DNA from: a virus
DNA length: 42,171 bases
Virus record (IMG/VR): IMGVR_UViG_3300047564_004512
Coordinates: 1 to 42,171 of that record
Reading direction: 5' to 3' (one strand)
The notes below the pieces were generated by a model that was not told the DNA's origin, did not search any database, and was given only the letters and a program-made list of their open reading frames with translations. Position 1 is the first letter of the stretch, and every line of letters starts with the position of its first letter. Positions 1 through 6,486 of this stretch are shown here, one piece after another. The position numbers and the translations under genes were made by a program.

Positions 1-143
1 TATGCTTCATCAGTCAGCACAAGATACTCTACATTTTCAGCATCTTTGTGGTCTTCGTAATACACCATACGATAATGGTTGAAGTCGTTGAGGTCTGTGC
101 TGCCGTATTCTACGACACCATCAACAATGCAGAGGTAATTCAT
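1..143 (-). CDS. Partial hypothetical protein, C-terminus off the window
   Basis: The first 47 codons are visible, starting MNYLCIVDGVVEYGSTDL; the gene runs off the left edge. Its ATG overlaps the TGA of the gene before it (ATGA), so the two are probably translated together. I do not recognise the family. The visible part is acidic with no membrane segment. Confidence 0.7.
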   Translation of the reverse strand, partial: MNYLCIVDGVVEYGSTDLNDFNHYRMVYYEDHKDAENVEYLVLTDEA

Positions 144-400
144 TCTACAATCAAACAATAAAGACACTGAAAAATAAAATTTTCTTTTTGCCAGATTTTC
201 TTCACACCATTTTCTTCCCAAGAATACACAACTTCATGCCAAGGGTCTGTTTCTCCATAAGAATTGAAACCCTCAACGGTCACATAACCTTTGGAACCAT
301 CTGCCCGTGCCCAACGAGAACCAACTTGGATTTCGTGTGGTTCAAAGAAATGACGGACAACTGCTTTGCGTCCATCTATGATTTCAGTTTCGTAGTCCAT
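140..400 (-). CDS. Hypothetical protein, 86 aa
   Basis: The product is a small soluble protein with no signal peptide or membrane segment. Residues around 24-65 (VGSRWARADGSKGYVTVEGF) look like one compact beta-rich domain. It is the first gene after a terminator/promoter cassette, with its ATG about 22 bases below the TATAAT box, and it overlaps the next gene by ATGA. I do not recognise the family. Confidence 0.75.
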   Translation of the reverse strand: MDYETEIIDGRKAVVRHFFEPHEIQVGSRWARADGSKGYVTVEGFNSYGETDPWHEVVYSWEENGVKKIWQKENFIFQCLYCLIVE

Positions 401-422
401 CGGTTTGGTTGCTTATGAAGTC

Positions 423-479
423 ATTATAAGGCAAAAAGGGCACCTGTGGAGATGCCCTGTGCCAGTTCTTCAAGTGTCC
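423..479 (-). promoter_or_regulatory. Dyad-type promoter cassette A
   Basis: Read on the minus strand, the half-sites GGACAC and CTGGCA are separated by 8 bases (460-479). A 31-base spacer holding a terminator hairpin follows, then TATAAT (423-428), then the ATG at 400. There is no good -35 at the 17-base spacing. Six more cassettes in the window have this layout. It should drive the genes at 140-400 and 1-143. Confidence 0.75.
433..457 (-). terminator. Rho-independent terminator
   Basis: On the minus strand a GGGCA/TGCCC stem with a 10-base loop (438-457) is followed by five T residues (433-437). It ends the operon of the genes at 479-1133 and sits inside the spacer of promoter cassette A. 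Confidence 0.75.
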
Positions 480-739
480 TATTTCAGTTCCTCTTCAATC
501 CTTTCAATCTCAAAGACTTCATTTAGAAACTCCAAACCATACTTACCAACAACCCAAGCATCTTTATCCTCAAAGAACCTATCACCTACAGTTTCCATAT
601 CGTAGCATTCTTTACCTTTATTGAAGAAGGCAATCACATAACAGTTCTCTTGTCCCGAACCATTAGATTGATACCACTTGACGAGTTCATACTTGTTGTT
701 GCATTTACTCCAACGGAACTCAATATCACGAAATCTCAT
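479..739 (-). CDS. Hypothetical protein, 86 aa
   Basis: The product is a small acidic soluble protein with aromatic-rich stretches (FRWSKCNNKYELVKWYQS) and a charged C-terminus. The ATG overlaps the TGA of the preceding gene (ATGA). It is the last gene of a three-gene operon and ends directly at the dyad of cassette A, whose last base is the stop codon. The family is not recognised. Confidence 0.75.
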   Translation of the reverse strand: MRFRDIEFRWSKCNNKYELVKWYQSNGSGQENCYVIAFFNKGKECYDMETVGDRFFEDKDAWVVGKYGLEFLNEVFEIERIEEELK

Positions 740-930
740 TTGCCCTCCAGTTCATCAAGTTTTTCACCCACAAAATAAGTCAAATCAATCTCATTAGCAT
801 CAACACCTTCATCTTGGCAGTCAAGAATAAACTCCATAAATGCACCAAGAATTAAACACGATTTACGCTTGGTATCAAGTTCTTGATCAACATAAAAGGT
901 AATGTGATCGTAGAGTTGGTCGTAAGTCAT
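736..930 (-). CDS. Hypothetical protein, 64 aa
   Basis: I chose the ATG at 930 (MTYDQLYDHITF) because it lies 8 bases after the stop of the preceding gene. A longer in-frame start at 978 would run into that gene. The protein is acidic and looks helical. The family is not recognised. Confidence 0.7.
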   Translation of the reverse strand: MTYDQLYDHITFYVDQELDTKRKSCLILGAFMEFILDCQDEGVDANEIDLTYFVGEKLDELEGK

Positions 931-938
931 ACTGATGT

Positions 939-1133
939 TCAAAGAATAGAAAAAGAACCACACCATTGGCGAGCCCACACCATTGCCTCATCCAATGGAC
1001 GAGGATTACTCACAACCATACTTTTACCTTCTACAGTCGCCACTGCAACGTAGGTAGGGTTGGAGAGAGACATAGAAGGAACTAAGGTTAGGATACCTTG
1101 CTTACCGCGGCCAGCAGTGTAGTGGAAGACCAT
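939..1133 (-). CDS. Hypothetical protein, 64 aa
   Basis: This is the first gene of an operon driven by cassette B, with its ATG 26 bases below the TATAAT box. A leader containing GAGAGACGCC precedes the start. The middle of the protein (PTYVAVATVEGKSMVVSN) looks like beta strands. There is no signal peptide, and the family is not recognised. Confidence 0.65.
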   Translation of the reverse strand: MVFHYTAGRGKQGILTLVPSMSLSNPTYVAVATVEGKSMVVSNPRPLDEAMVWARQWCGSFSIL

Positions 1134-1159
1134 GGGAGGCGTCTCTCGATTACCTTAGT

Positions 1160-1216
1160 ATTATAGGACAAAAAACACTCACCACAACAGCGAGTGTGCC
1201 AGTTCATTGGGTGTCC
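1160..1216 (-). promoter_or_regulatory. Dyad-type promoter cassette B
   Basis: The half-sites GGACAC and CTGGCA with an 8-base gap lie at 1197-1216. TATAAT is at 1160-1165, a spacing of 31 bases. The 27 bases from the -10 box into the leader (1139-1165) are identical to those of cassette C (4257-4283). The stop codon of the upstream gene lies inside the 8-base gap of the dyad. Confidence 0.75.
1169..1197 (-). terminator. Rho-independent terminator
   Basis: On the minus strand an ACACTC/GAGTGT stem (1175-1197) is followed by a run of T residues ending next to the -10 box. It terminates the eleven-gene operon that ends at 1204. Confidence 0.75.
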
Positions 1217-1602
1217 CAATCGTCATTTAATTCTACACCATCAGTAAGTTCTTTCAACCTATCAAAGAAATCCTCATCAAGTGGAATGAGTTTCTCTTCA
1301 CCACGATCAATACGATCCATCATTTCCATCAACCCTTCAAGGAATTCTCTAGGATAAACATCATCATCATTCAATCCAACCCAGAACCATTCAATACATT
1401 CTTGTTCTGGATCAACATCTTTAAGTAGAGAATAATCTACATAAGATGATCCCATCAGATCTGCCCATACTCTAAAGTTGATACGAATAGTTTGCCATCC
1501 AGTCATCCAACAATGACCAATCCAGTATTCCCACCAGTTGAGGGTGGTTCTATTATTCTTTTTTGGTGCTGTTGATCTAACTGGTGTGCTGTACATTAGC
1601 AT
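1204..1602 (-). CDS. Hypothetical protein, about 130 aa
   Basis: The N-terminus is basic and Trp-rich (NWWEYWIGHCWMTGWQ); the C-terminal half is strongly acidic. Two close ATGs (1602 and 1596) are possible; the second forms a TAATG junction with the preceding stop. It is the last gene of a long operon of small and membrane proteins. The family is not recognised. Confidence 0.7.
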   Translation of the reverse strand: MLMYSTPVRSTAPKKNNRTTLNWWEYWIGHCWMTGWQTIRINFRVWADLMGSSYVDYSLLKDVDPEQECIEWFWVGLNDDDVYPREFLEGLMEMMDRIDRGEEKLIPLDEDFFDRLKELTDGVELNDDWDTQ

Positions 1603-1877
1603 TCATCCGATTTAACAAAATCAAAATCTTTTACATCCTCAAGATAATCCCAATTCCATGTACGTTCAAAGAATCCAAGATCAATCCCAAATTTATATAC
1701 CCAGAATATTACACTTAATACTCCACCACATCCAGATTTAATTTGGAGATATGGCCAACTGGCATAATCATTCCAACTCACAGAACCCTGAAACAATGCC
1801 CAGTTTTTTGTGTGAAGGACTTGAACATACCAATCATGACCGTAATCGTAGCGATGTTTGAATGTGATTAGTTTCAC
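1596..1877 (-). CDS. Hypothetical aromatic-rich protein, 93 aa
   Basis: It starts with GTG at 1877, overlapping the TGA of the gene before (GTGA), so it is probably translationally coupled. The protein is rich in Trp and Tyr and has a moderately hydrophobic stretch (GGVLSVIFWVYKFGIDLG), which may be one membrane segment. Cyanophage small proteins often look like this; I do not recognise the family. Confidence 0.65.
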   Translation of the reverse strand: MKLITFKHRYDYGHDWYVQVLHTKNWALFQGSVSWNDYASWPYLQIKSGCGGVLSVIFWVYKFGIDLGFFERTWNWDYLEDVKDFDFVKSDEC

Positions 1878-2281
1878 TTGTTCATCTGTAGTGTGGGAAC
1901 AGGCATACCACCTTCGGTAGGTACATAGATGGTTACATTACCATTCTTGCTACCGTCTTCAAGACCAGTGATATACAGATACTGAAGATACTCACGGTTG
2001 TCTTTGAGACTATTACCGATGATTTGGTTTGCTTTAGCAACACCAGTAGCACGGATGATTTCAGCATCAGCAAGTTGTTGAGCACTATCTTTTTTTGCTT
2101 GTGCTTCCAGAACTGCTACTTGGCGAGTATATTCTGCCTTCTGAAGTTCTGCTTTACCAGCAAGAGATTGTTGCCATACATTGTATAGTGGTCCACCAAA
2201 GAATAGTAGAGCAACAACAACTACAAATCCACCACCAAGAACAATAGCAACAGGAGTGTTAGGATCATTGTAACGAGTCAT
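1874..2281 (-). CDS. SPFH/prohibitin C-terminal-like membrane protein lacking the SPFH domain
   Basis: Residues about 10-33 form one membrane segment (VAIVLGGGFVVVVALLFFGG). A helical Ala/Glu/Lys-rich coiled coil follows (AEYTRQVAVLEAQAKKDSAQ), then EIIRATGVAKANQIIGNSL, EYLQYLYITGLEDG and NVTIYVPTEGG. That order matches the end of prohibitin, HflK or stomatin proteins (coiled coil, AxGxAxA helix, EYLQY, VIYVPT). The globular SPFH (band 7) domain, normally about 150 residues, is missing. By inference it may join or poison host SPFH oligomers or protect a phage target from FtsH. It sits in an operon of small membrane proteins and overlaps both neighbours. Confidence 0.7.
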   Translation of the reverse strand: MTRYNDPNTPVAIVLGGGFVVVVALLFFGGPLYNVWQQSLAGKAELQKAEYTRQVAVLEAQAKKDSAQQLADAEIIRATGVAKANQIIGNSLKDNREYLQYLYITGLEDGSKNGNVTIYVPTEGGMPVPTLQMNK

Positions 2282-2469
2282 TTTGAAGATCCTCCAGTAT
2301 TTTTAAAAATCATATTAGCAAGAACCACAATAGCAAGGTTCTGCCAGAAAGTCAAGGATACATTAAACCAAGATAGAATCAGACCAAGTAACCATGCTTC
2401 AAATAAGATACTGACTGTTACAAGAACAATCGCAACAAAGATTACACCAACAGCAGTAGAAGTTTTCAT
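2278..2469 (-). CDS. Small membrane protein with two membrane segments, 63 aa
   Basis: Two hydrophobic helices are clear: residues about 5-33 (VGVIFVAIVLVTVSILFEAW) and about 40-57 (FWQNLAIVVLANMIF). A short polar tail follows. It overlaps the SPFH-like gene downstream by ATGA and may work with it at the membrane. The family is not recognised. Confidence 0.75.
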   Translation of the reverse strand: MKTSTAVGVIFVAIVLVTVSILFEAWLLGLILSWFNVSLTFWQNLAIVVLANMIFKNTGGSSK

Positions 2470-2633
2470 TTTTTATAATTCATTTGTGGACAAGATTGGT
2501 AAAATACACCTTCAATATAACATGCTTTTCCTGGTTCATAATGCTTGATAGCAGGGACTTTCATATTACGCTCGCAGATTATATTTCCATCTAAACAAGT
2601 TGCTAAAATCCAAGAAGAAATAATTGTAGTCAT
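2466..2633 (-). CDS. Hypothetical small protein with a possible signal sequence, 55 aa
   Basis: The protein begins MTTIISSWILATCLDGNIIC, a short hydrophobic start that could be a secretion signal, and then has five Cys in all. ATG and stop overlap both neighbours (ATGA at each end), which supports it as real. The family is unknown. Confidence 0.65.
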   Translation of the reverse strand: MTTIISSWILATCLDGNIICERNMKVPAIKHYEPGKACYIEGVFYQSCPQMNYKK

Positions 2634-2944
2634 CCAATTACTCTCCAGCAGACTGTGGCGTTTCCTTTACGTGCAGATTCAATGTGAGCAAAAGCAGCAT
2701 AAGAGAGATCCAGATCAGCATGAGAAAAAGGGCCCCGATCGTTTACACGGACAATTACTTGCTTCATGTTATCTTGATTAGTTACCCTAATCCTCGTACC
2801 CATAGGAAGATAAGGATGAGCTGCAGTCCAACGATAAGCATCAAACCGTTCACCATTGGCGGTTTTTTGTCCATGGAAACCATCTCCAATTCCATAGTAT
2901 GTAGCAATACCACAAGCAAGACCAGCAATCAAAGTTTCAACCAT
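2630..2944 (-). CDS. RlpA-like double-psi beta-barrel protein
   Basis: After a short hydrophobic N-terminus comes the RlpA/DPBB pattern: ATYYG (14-18), GQKTANGERFD (25-35), AAHPYLPMGTRIRVTN (41-56), VRVNDRGPF (65-73) and DLDLSYAAFAHI (77-88). RlpA proteins act on cell-wall glycan (lytic transglycosylase) or bind denuded glycan; this one covers just the barrel, about 85 residues. The ATG at 2944 lies 5 bases after the preceding stop; a longer start would overlap it. With its export signal it probably acts in the host periplasm, perhaps in wall remodelling or lysis. Its activity cannot be read from sequence alone. Confidence 0.85.
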   Translation of the reverse strand: MVETLIAGLACGIATYYGIGDGFHGQKTANGERFDAYRWTAAHPYLPMGTRIRVTNQDNMKQVIVRVNDRGPFSHADLDLSYAAFAHIESARKGNATVCWRVIG

Positions 2945-2949
2945 ATAAA

Positions 2950-3330
2950 TCAATCCCAACTAACATTTTGAATAAGAAAACCAGGCATTACATAAGTCCA
3001 CGCACCAAGACCATCAGTACCACCAGTTCCACCAATTTTATACTCCCATTTGTATTCATACTTATTGTGAGAGTCCCAAGTCATATAACCTTTTTCTTTA
3101 TCAAATCGTCCTTTAATAGTCAGACCATGTTTGTTAGAATAAATGTTACGAGTGCGAAGTGCTCCACCTTTTTCACGAGTTTCAATAACAACACAGATAT
3201 CAGGATAAGTTTGAATACCTGCCTCAAGAAGACAAGGAGTTTCGTATCGGAAAGGACGATATGTTTGTTGTGTATTTGCTAATGCGGGCGAAAAAGAAAG
3301 AATAGCAATCAAAGCTAGAATTTTTTTCAT
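2950..3330 (-). CDS. Exported hypothetical protein, 126 aa
   Basis: A clear signal peptide is present: MKK, then a hydrophobic core, then a cleavage-like SPALA-NT site near residue 19. The mature part is polar with two Cys (33 and 46) that could form a disulfide, and beta-rich stretches (GYMTWDSHNKYEYKWEYKI). It lies directly upstream of the RlpA-like gene in the operon, so it may share an envelope role. The family is not recognised. Confidence 0.75.
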   Translation of the reverse strand: MKKILALIAILSFSPALANTQQTYRPFRYETPCLLEAGIQTYPDICVVIETREKGGALRTRNIYSNKHGLTIKGRFDKEKGYMTWDSHNKYEYKWEYKIGGTGGTDGLGAWTYVMPGFLIQNVSWD

Positions 3331-3497
3331 TTTGCGTATCTACAATCAGGATGTGGTTTAGGTAGTTCAGCACATACTTTATCATATGCATTGAACATTT
3401 CAAAATCACGTTGGATCAACCATGCATTGTACCCAAAAAACAGAGATATTAAAGTTGTGAATGCAAAAATGTACTTTGCAGGAAGATTGATGTTCAT
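3327..3497 (-). CDS. Single-span membrane protein, 56 aa
   Basis: One hydrophobic helix covers residues about 7-24 (KYIFAFTTLISLFFGYNA), followed by a polar tail with two Cys (CAELPKPHPDC). The TGA overlaps the ATG of the next gene. It is one of several one-span proteins in this operon. The family is unknown. Confidence 0.7.
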   Translation of the reverse strand: MNINLPAKYIFAFTTLISLFFGYNAWLIQRDFEMFNAYDKVCAELPKPHPDCRYAK

Positions 3498-3499
3498 AA

Positions 3500-3907
3500 T
3501 CAAACGTGGAGAGGAGAGTCTGAGATTTCAACAATTTCGGGATATTTATTTCCATAATCTTTGCGGTCGTAACATACCCAACCTTCTCTTAAGGTGTATA
3601 GATATGCATACTCTTCTCCATCAGCAAGATAGTCGTAGATATTATCATCATGTCTGGGAGGACAATCTTCACCACGCTGACTGTAGTATTGTGGACCATA
3701 AGATCCATCTGCACTATCATCCCAACGATTATCAGTCCAACATGAAGTCATATCTCCACCATCAATTAGTTCCTCAACTTTATCTCTGACGTTGTAGTGA
3801 GTTTTAAGAATACGACCCAACCACTCAGGATAACCATCATAATGATGATAAACAGAGAGGATCGAATTATCAGAGAGTTGAATTCCGATTCTGCTTCTTG
3901 TAGACAT
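3500..3907 (-). CDS. Conserved phage hypothetical protein, 135 aa
   Basis: The N-terminus MSTRSRIGIQLSDNSILSVY followed by HHYDGYPEWLG belongs to a conserved hypothetical family I recall from many phages. The protein is acidic and rich in Tyr and Trp, with no membrane segment. Its ATG overlaps the stop of the preceding gene (TAATG). The function is unknown. Confidence 0.75.
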   Translation of the reverse strand: MSTRSRIGIQLSDNSILSVYHHYDGYPEWLGRILKTHYNVRDKVEELIDGGDMTSCWTDNRWDDSADGSYGPQYYSQRGEDCPPRHDDNIYDYLADGEEYAYLYTLREGWVCYDRKDYGNKYPEIVEISDSPLHV

Positions 3908-4005
3908 TATTCTTTTGGTAGGTAGTTGAAAAAGTTAGAAAAAAGACAAAAACATGCCCAACCAACACCTGCAGAAATTATCAGGAAGGGCAGTATGATA
4001 GACAT
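3907..4005 (-). CDS. Very short membrane protein, 32 aa
   Basis: The product is almost wholly hydrophobic (residues 3-23, IILPFLIISAGVGWACFCLF). The start overlaps the preceding stop (TGATG) and its own stop overlaps the next ATG (TAATG). This exact fit between two genes is the main support. Confidence 0.6.
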   Translation of the reverse strand: MSIILPFLIISAGVGWACFCLFSNFFNYLPKE

Positions 4006-4253
4006 CAGCAAGCACCCATCATAGGATTAACATTCTTGATCTCAGTGTTGAAACCAGTCACCTCCCAACCCATACCAATACGCTCATCCATCTCGCGGTG
4101 GAACTCACGCATGGGGATGCACTTGTAGGACATAGCATCGACCCCACGGAACTTGAGCACCTTGAACATAAATTGGGTGCTGTCCTTAACAGGAAAGTAA
4201 TCAACAGTCATGGAGGGTTTGCCGTCGATTTGGGAGATAGAAGACAGTTGCAT
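4005..4253 (-). CDS. Hypothetical protein, 82 aa
   Basis: This is the first gene of an eleven-gene operon behind cassette C, with its ATG 24 bases below the -10 box. It is a soluble alpha/beta-looking protein containing FMFKVLKFRGVD and FHREMDERIGMGWEVTGF, a tail reminiscent of proteins with a GWEV-type C-terminal strand. The family is not recognised. Confidence 0.7.
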   Translation of the reverse strand: MQLSSISQIDGKPSMTVDYFPVKDSTQFMFKVLKFRGVDAMSYKCIPMREFHREMDERIGMGWEVTGFNTEIKNVNPMMGAC

Positions 4254-4277
4254 GGGGCGTCTCTCGATTACCTTAGT

Positions 4278-4335
4278 ATTATAAGGGATGGTTGGGTGGA
4301 TCGGAAATGAGTGTGTGCCAGTTATTAAAGCGTCT
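4278..4335 (-). promoter_or_regulatory. Dyad-type promoter cassette C, without terminator
   Basis: The dyad (AGACGC-N8-CTGGCA on the minus strand, 4316-4335) lies 32 bases above TATAAT (4278-4283). There is no clear T-tailed hairpin here, so the spacing is kept even without a terminator. The leader is identical to cassette B over 27 bases. It overlaps the last codon of the upstream gene. Confidence 0.7.
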
Positions 4336-4495
4336 ACAGGATCTTTATTTTTTTCTGATCAGACTTGTAGACTAACATTCTAGCTCCCATCCTATTATCT
4401 ATAGCAGAAACATGTATCACAAGATATTGTTCATCAATGAAGTCAATTACTCCTCGCATATTTTTATACGAGACTTTCATTCCTTCAGTGAACAT
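4334..4495 (-). CDS. Hypothetical protein, 53 aa
   Basis: The product begins MFTEGMKVSYKNMRGVIDFI and looks like a small SH3-like beta barrel (basic, with alternating hydrophobic residues). Its start overlaps the end of the preceding gene by 11 bases. Similar short cyanophage proteins exist to my recollection; no function is known. Confidence 0.7.
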   Translation of the reverse strand: MFTEGMKVSYKNMRGVIDFIDEQYLVIHVSAIDNRMGARMLVYKSDQKKIKIL

Positions 4496-4667
4496 TGGTC
4501 AAATCTTCTGCAAAGGTCCATTCATCTGGATTTTCAGAATCCAATACAAATTCCCTAAAAATAGAGTCAGAATCTTCAATCCTTCCTTGATCTACTAATT
4601 GACTCATTCTATCGCAATAATACTCTTCAATGACTTGAATGCAAAGTTCATAACTACGTTGATTCAT
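4485..4667 (-). CDS. Hypothetical protein, 60 aa
   Basis: The protein is small, acidic and helical (SYELCIQVIEEYYCDRMSQL). It overlaps both neighbours by a few bases, typical of this compact operon. The family is not recognised. Confidence 0.65.
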   Translation of the reverse strand: MNQRSYELCIQVIEEYYCDRMSQLVDQGRIEDSDSIFREFVLDSENPDEWTFAEDLTNVH

Positions 4668-4948
4668 TGGAAAAATTTCATCAAAGGACTAATTTTAATC
4701 GGCATGGTTGTCCATGGTCGAGTGTCGTTTATATCTACAACTTCACCGATCGTCGTAGAGTTAACAGGGGAATAAAACTCTTCAGTTTTTAGTTTGTAAA
4801 AGGAGTGAATTGTTTTTGTTGGTTTTCCGTTATTATAATCGAATTTTCTATCAGTACAGAGCATAATTCGAATAACACCACGTTTGAATTGTTCAGCTTC
4901 ATACCAATATCCTTTTGGAGGTTTGTATGGAAGTTTAGGAACTTTCAT
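4664..4948 (-). CDS. Hypothetical protein, 94 aa
   Basis: The N-terminus is basic and Pro-rich (MKVPKLPYKPPKGYWYEAEQ), followed by beta-like segments. The ATG shares its first base with the last base of the upstream stop. No membrane segment or known motif is seen. Confidence 0.7.
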   Translation of the reverse strand: MKVPKLPYKPPKGYWYEAEQFKRGVIRIMLCTDRKFDYNNGKPTKTIHSFYKLKTEEFYSPVNSTTIGEVVDINDTRPWTTMPIKISPLMKFFQ

Positions 4949-5187
4949 CAGGTAGTAAATGAGTCTACAACATAGGATTCTTCGGTACTCTCTACAGAGA
5001 AAATTCTAGCCTTGATAATGTTCTCCTTTAGAGTTGCGAAGTGCTGTTGATTATATTCGGCTGAACCATCATAATCAGCGATCAGATCAAAGCATTCATC
5101 ATCATCATCCGCAAGAACAACCCAAAGACCACCATATTCTGATGTGGGAAATGGAAGATAATGATCAACGATGTAGATTTTTTTCAT
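4948..5187 (-). CDS. Hypothetical acidic protein, 79 aa
   Basis: I chose the ATG at 5187 (MKKIYIVDHYLPFP). A TTG-initiated extension to 5211 would overlap the preceding gene. The middle is very acidic (LADDDDECFDLIADYDGS). No function is recognised. Confidence 0.7.
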   Translation of the reverse strand: MKKIYIVDHYLPFPTSEYGGLWVVLADDDDECFDLIADYDGSAEYNQQHFATLKENIIKARIFSVESTEESYVVDSFTT

Positions 5188-5200
5188 TTCTTTAGTCAAA

Positions 5201-5371
5201 TTACTCCTCAATAATAAATGTTTGTTTAGTGTTTGTCAACTGCCTCTGCAGTTCTACTCTAACGGAAATTAAATGTGAATATAAAAAATGTTGGTACTCA
5301 TTTCCTTCAATTAGAGATGTAAGGTTATCAATCTGCTGAAGTGCTAAAATCAGTTTAACTTCATCAGTCAT
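5201..5371 (-). CDS. Hypothetical helical protein, 56 aa
   Basis: The protein looks fully helical (VKLILALQQIDNLTSLIEG) with heptad-like leucines. It overlaps the upstream gene by 8 bases. Its final GAGGAG-TAA may serve as the ribosome-binding site for the next gene. Confidence 0.65.
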   Translation of the reverse strand: MTDEVKLILALQQIDNLTSLIEGNEYQHFLYSHLISVRVELQRQLTNTKQTFIIEE

Positions 5372-5471
5372 CTAAATTTTCCTGGTGATCATCTGCATCT
5401 GATGCAATCGAAAGAAGAGAATATGCAATTGTTACAAGCACTCCAAGTGCAAATCCAACAATAAAGGTCAT
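5364..5471 (-). CDS. Very short membrane protein, 35 aa
   Basis: One membrane helix covers residues 3-21 (FIVGFALGVLVTIAYSLLS); an acidic tail (SDADDHQENLDD) follows. The ATG overlaps the upstream stop (ATGA). The small size and exact overlaps match other genes in the operon. Confidence 0.6.
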   Translation of the reverse strand: MTFIVGFALGVLVTIAYSLLSIASDADDHQENLDD

Positions 5472-5605
5472 ACAAATTCTGCGAGATAGTAATCAACTGT
5501 TACTTCATACTTAGCAGCAGAAGATTCAATATCATCCCAGAATTCTTTAGATGTTTCAGACTCATAGAGGTAGAAGTTCAAAAGGTCTGCTGCTTCTTCG
5601 CTCAT
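5468..5605 (-). CDS. Hypothetical acidic protein, 45 aa
   Basis: The protein begins MSEEAADLLNFYLYESETSK; it is acidic and helical. It is the first gene after cassette D and overlaps the next by ATGA. The family is not recognised. Confidence 0.65.
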   Translation of the reverse strand: MSEEAADLLNFYLYESETSKEFWDDIESSAAKYEVTVDYYLAEFV

Positions 5606-5628
5606 GTTCGTTTTGATTTAACTCTGTT

Positions 5629-5685
5629 ATTATACAGAGGTTCTGGGACCATTTCAGAGAAGAGTGGACAGTTGATCAACTGTCC
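5629..5685 (-). promoter_or_regulatory. Dyad-type promoter cassette D with a perfect dyad
   Basis: The palindrome GGACAGTTGATCAACTGTCC (5666-5685) is perfect and is the best version of the dyad in the window. TATAAT is at 5629-5634, a spacing of 31 bases. The palindrome could also act as a weak terminator hairpin for the gene ending at 5690, although no clean T-run follows. Confidence 0.75.
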
Positions 5686-5689
5686 ATTA

Positions 5690-5836
5690 TCAAGAGATCA
5701 TTATCTTCTCAAATAAAGAATCAAAGGTCTTAAAATCATAATCAAGATAGATTCCTTCAGTATTAATATAATGCATAATTTCCTGAAGTAATACTAACTC
5801 TTCATATGAGAGATTGTTCACAGTTAGATTAGTCAT
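5690..5836 (-). CDS. Hypothetical protein, 48 aa
   Basis: The protein is small and acidic (SYEELVLLQEIMHYINTEG) and probably helical. It starts 4 bases after the stop of the YczE-like gene and ends just before the cassette D palindrome. The family is unknown. Confidence 0.65.
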   Translation of the reverse strand: MTNLTVNNLSYEELVLLQEIMHYINTEGIYLDYDFKTFDSLFEKIMIS

Positions 5837-5840
5837 TTGA

Positions 5841-6485
5841 TCAAACTTTAATTGATTCCTCTTTAACTTTGTTTAATAGTCCCACTGGACCATAGTTTGG
5901 TACACCTAGTCTTTGATTTACATAAATGAATGGTTGTATCATCCATCCAACAAAGAATAAGAACGCAATCGTACCAATACCAAACATTCCACCTAATGCC
6001 CAACCAACAGTGAACAATAAAACTTCTGCGATACCTTTGTATACCCAGAAAGGTAATCCTGTTTTATCAGTTAATGCAATCGCTACAAGATCCATTGCTC
6101 GGATACCAAATCCACTCATGATAATCAATGCACTCGCTTCAGTACATAAGAACAATGCAATACAAAGTTCTACCCATGAATTAAGTGGTGTTTGTTCTCC
6201 AGTGAGAAATAGGAAGAAATCAATGAGATACCCACAAAGAAAGAATGTTAGAAATGTAGAAATTGGTGGAATACGTTTAAACTTGTAAATGATCGTCCAA
6301 ATAATTAGACATACAATCGCAAATAAAGATTGAGTTGTTCCAATTAATAATCCAAATTGTTTACGAATACCAGTTGTGAATACATCTAATGGATTTGTTC
6401 CAAGATTAGATGCAATAAAGAATGTTGCTCCTAATGAAAATAGAATACACCCAAGGAAATATAGGAGGTATTTTTTGTTTTTCAT
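5841..6485 (-). CDS. YczE/YitT-like integral membrane protein
   Basis: The 214-residue protein has about six hydrophobic helices. It shows the family's early pattern GCILFSLGATFFIASNLGTN-PLDVFTTGI (residues 12-40), then MSGFGIRAMDLVAIAL near residues 123-138 and GWALGGMFGIGTIAFLFFVG later. Bacterial YczE/YyaS/YitT-type proteins have this repeat (N-LG-xPxD); their biochemical role is poorly known, and YczE affects surfactin production in Bacillus. The full length suggests a working gene, probably acquired from a bacterium. It lies 1 base below a DNA methyltransferase gene in the same operon. The assignment rests on motif recall. Confidence 0.75.
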   Translation of the reverse strand: MKNKKYLLYFLGCILFSLGATFFIASNLGTNPLDVFTTGIRKQFGLLIGTTQSLFAIVCLIIWTIIYKFKRIPPISTFLTFFLCGYLIDFFLFLTGEQTPLNSWVELCIALFLCTEASALIIMSGFGIRAMDLVAIALTDKTGLPFWVYKGIAEVLLFTVGWALGGMFGIGTIAFLFFVGWMIQPFIYVNQRLGVPNYGPVGLLNKVKEESIKV

Positions 6486-6486
6486 A

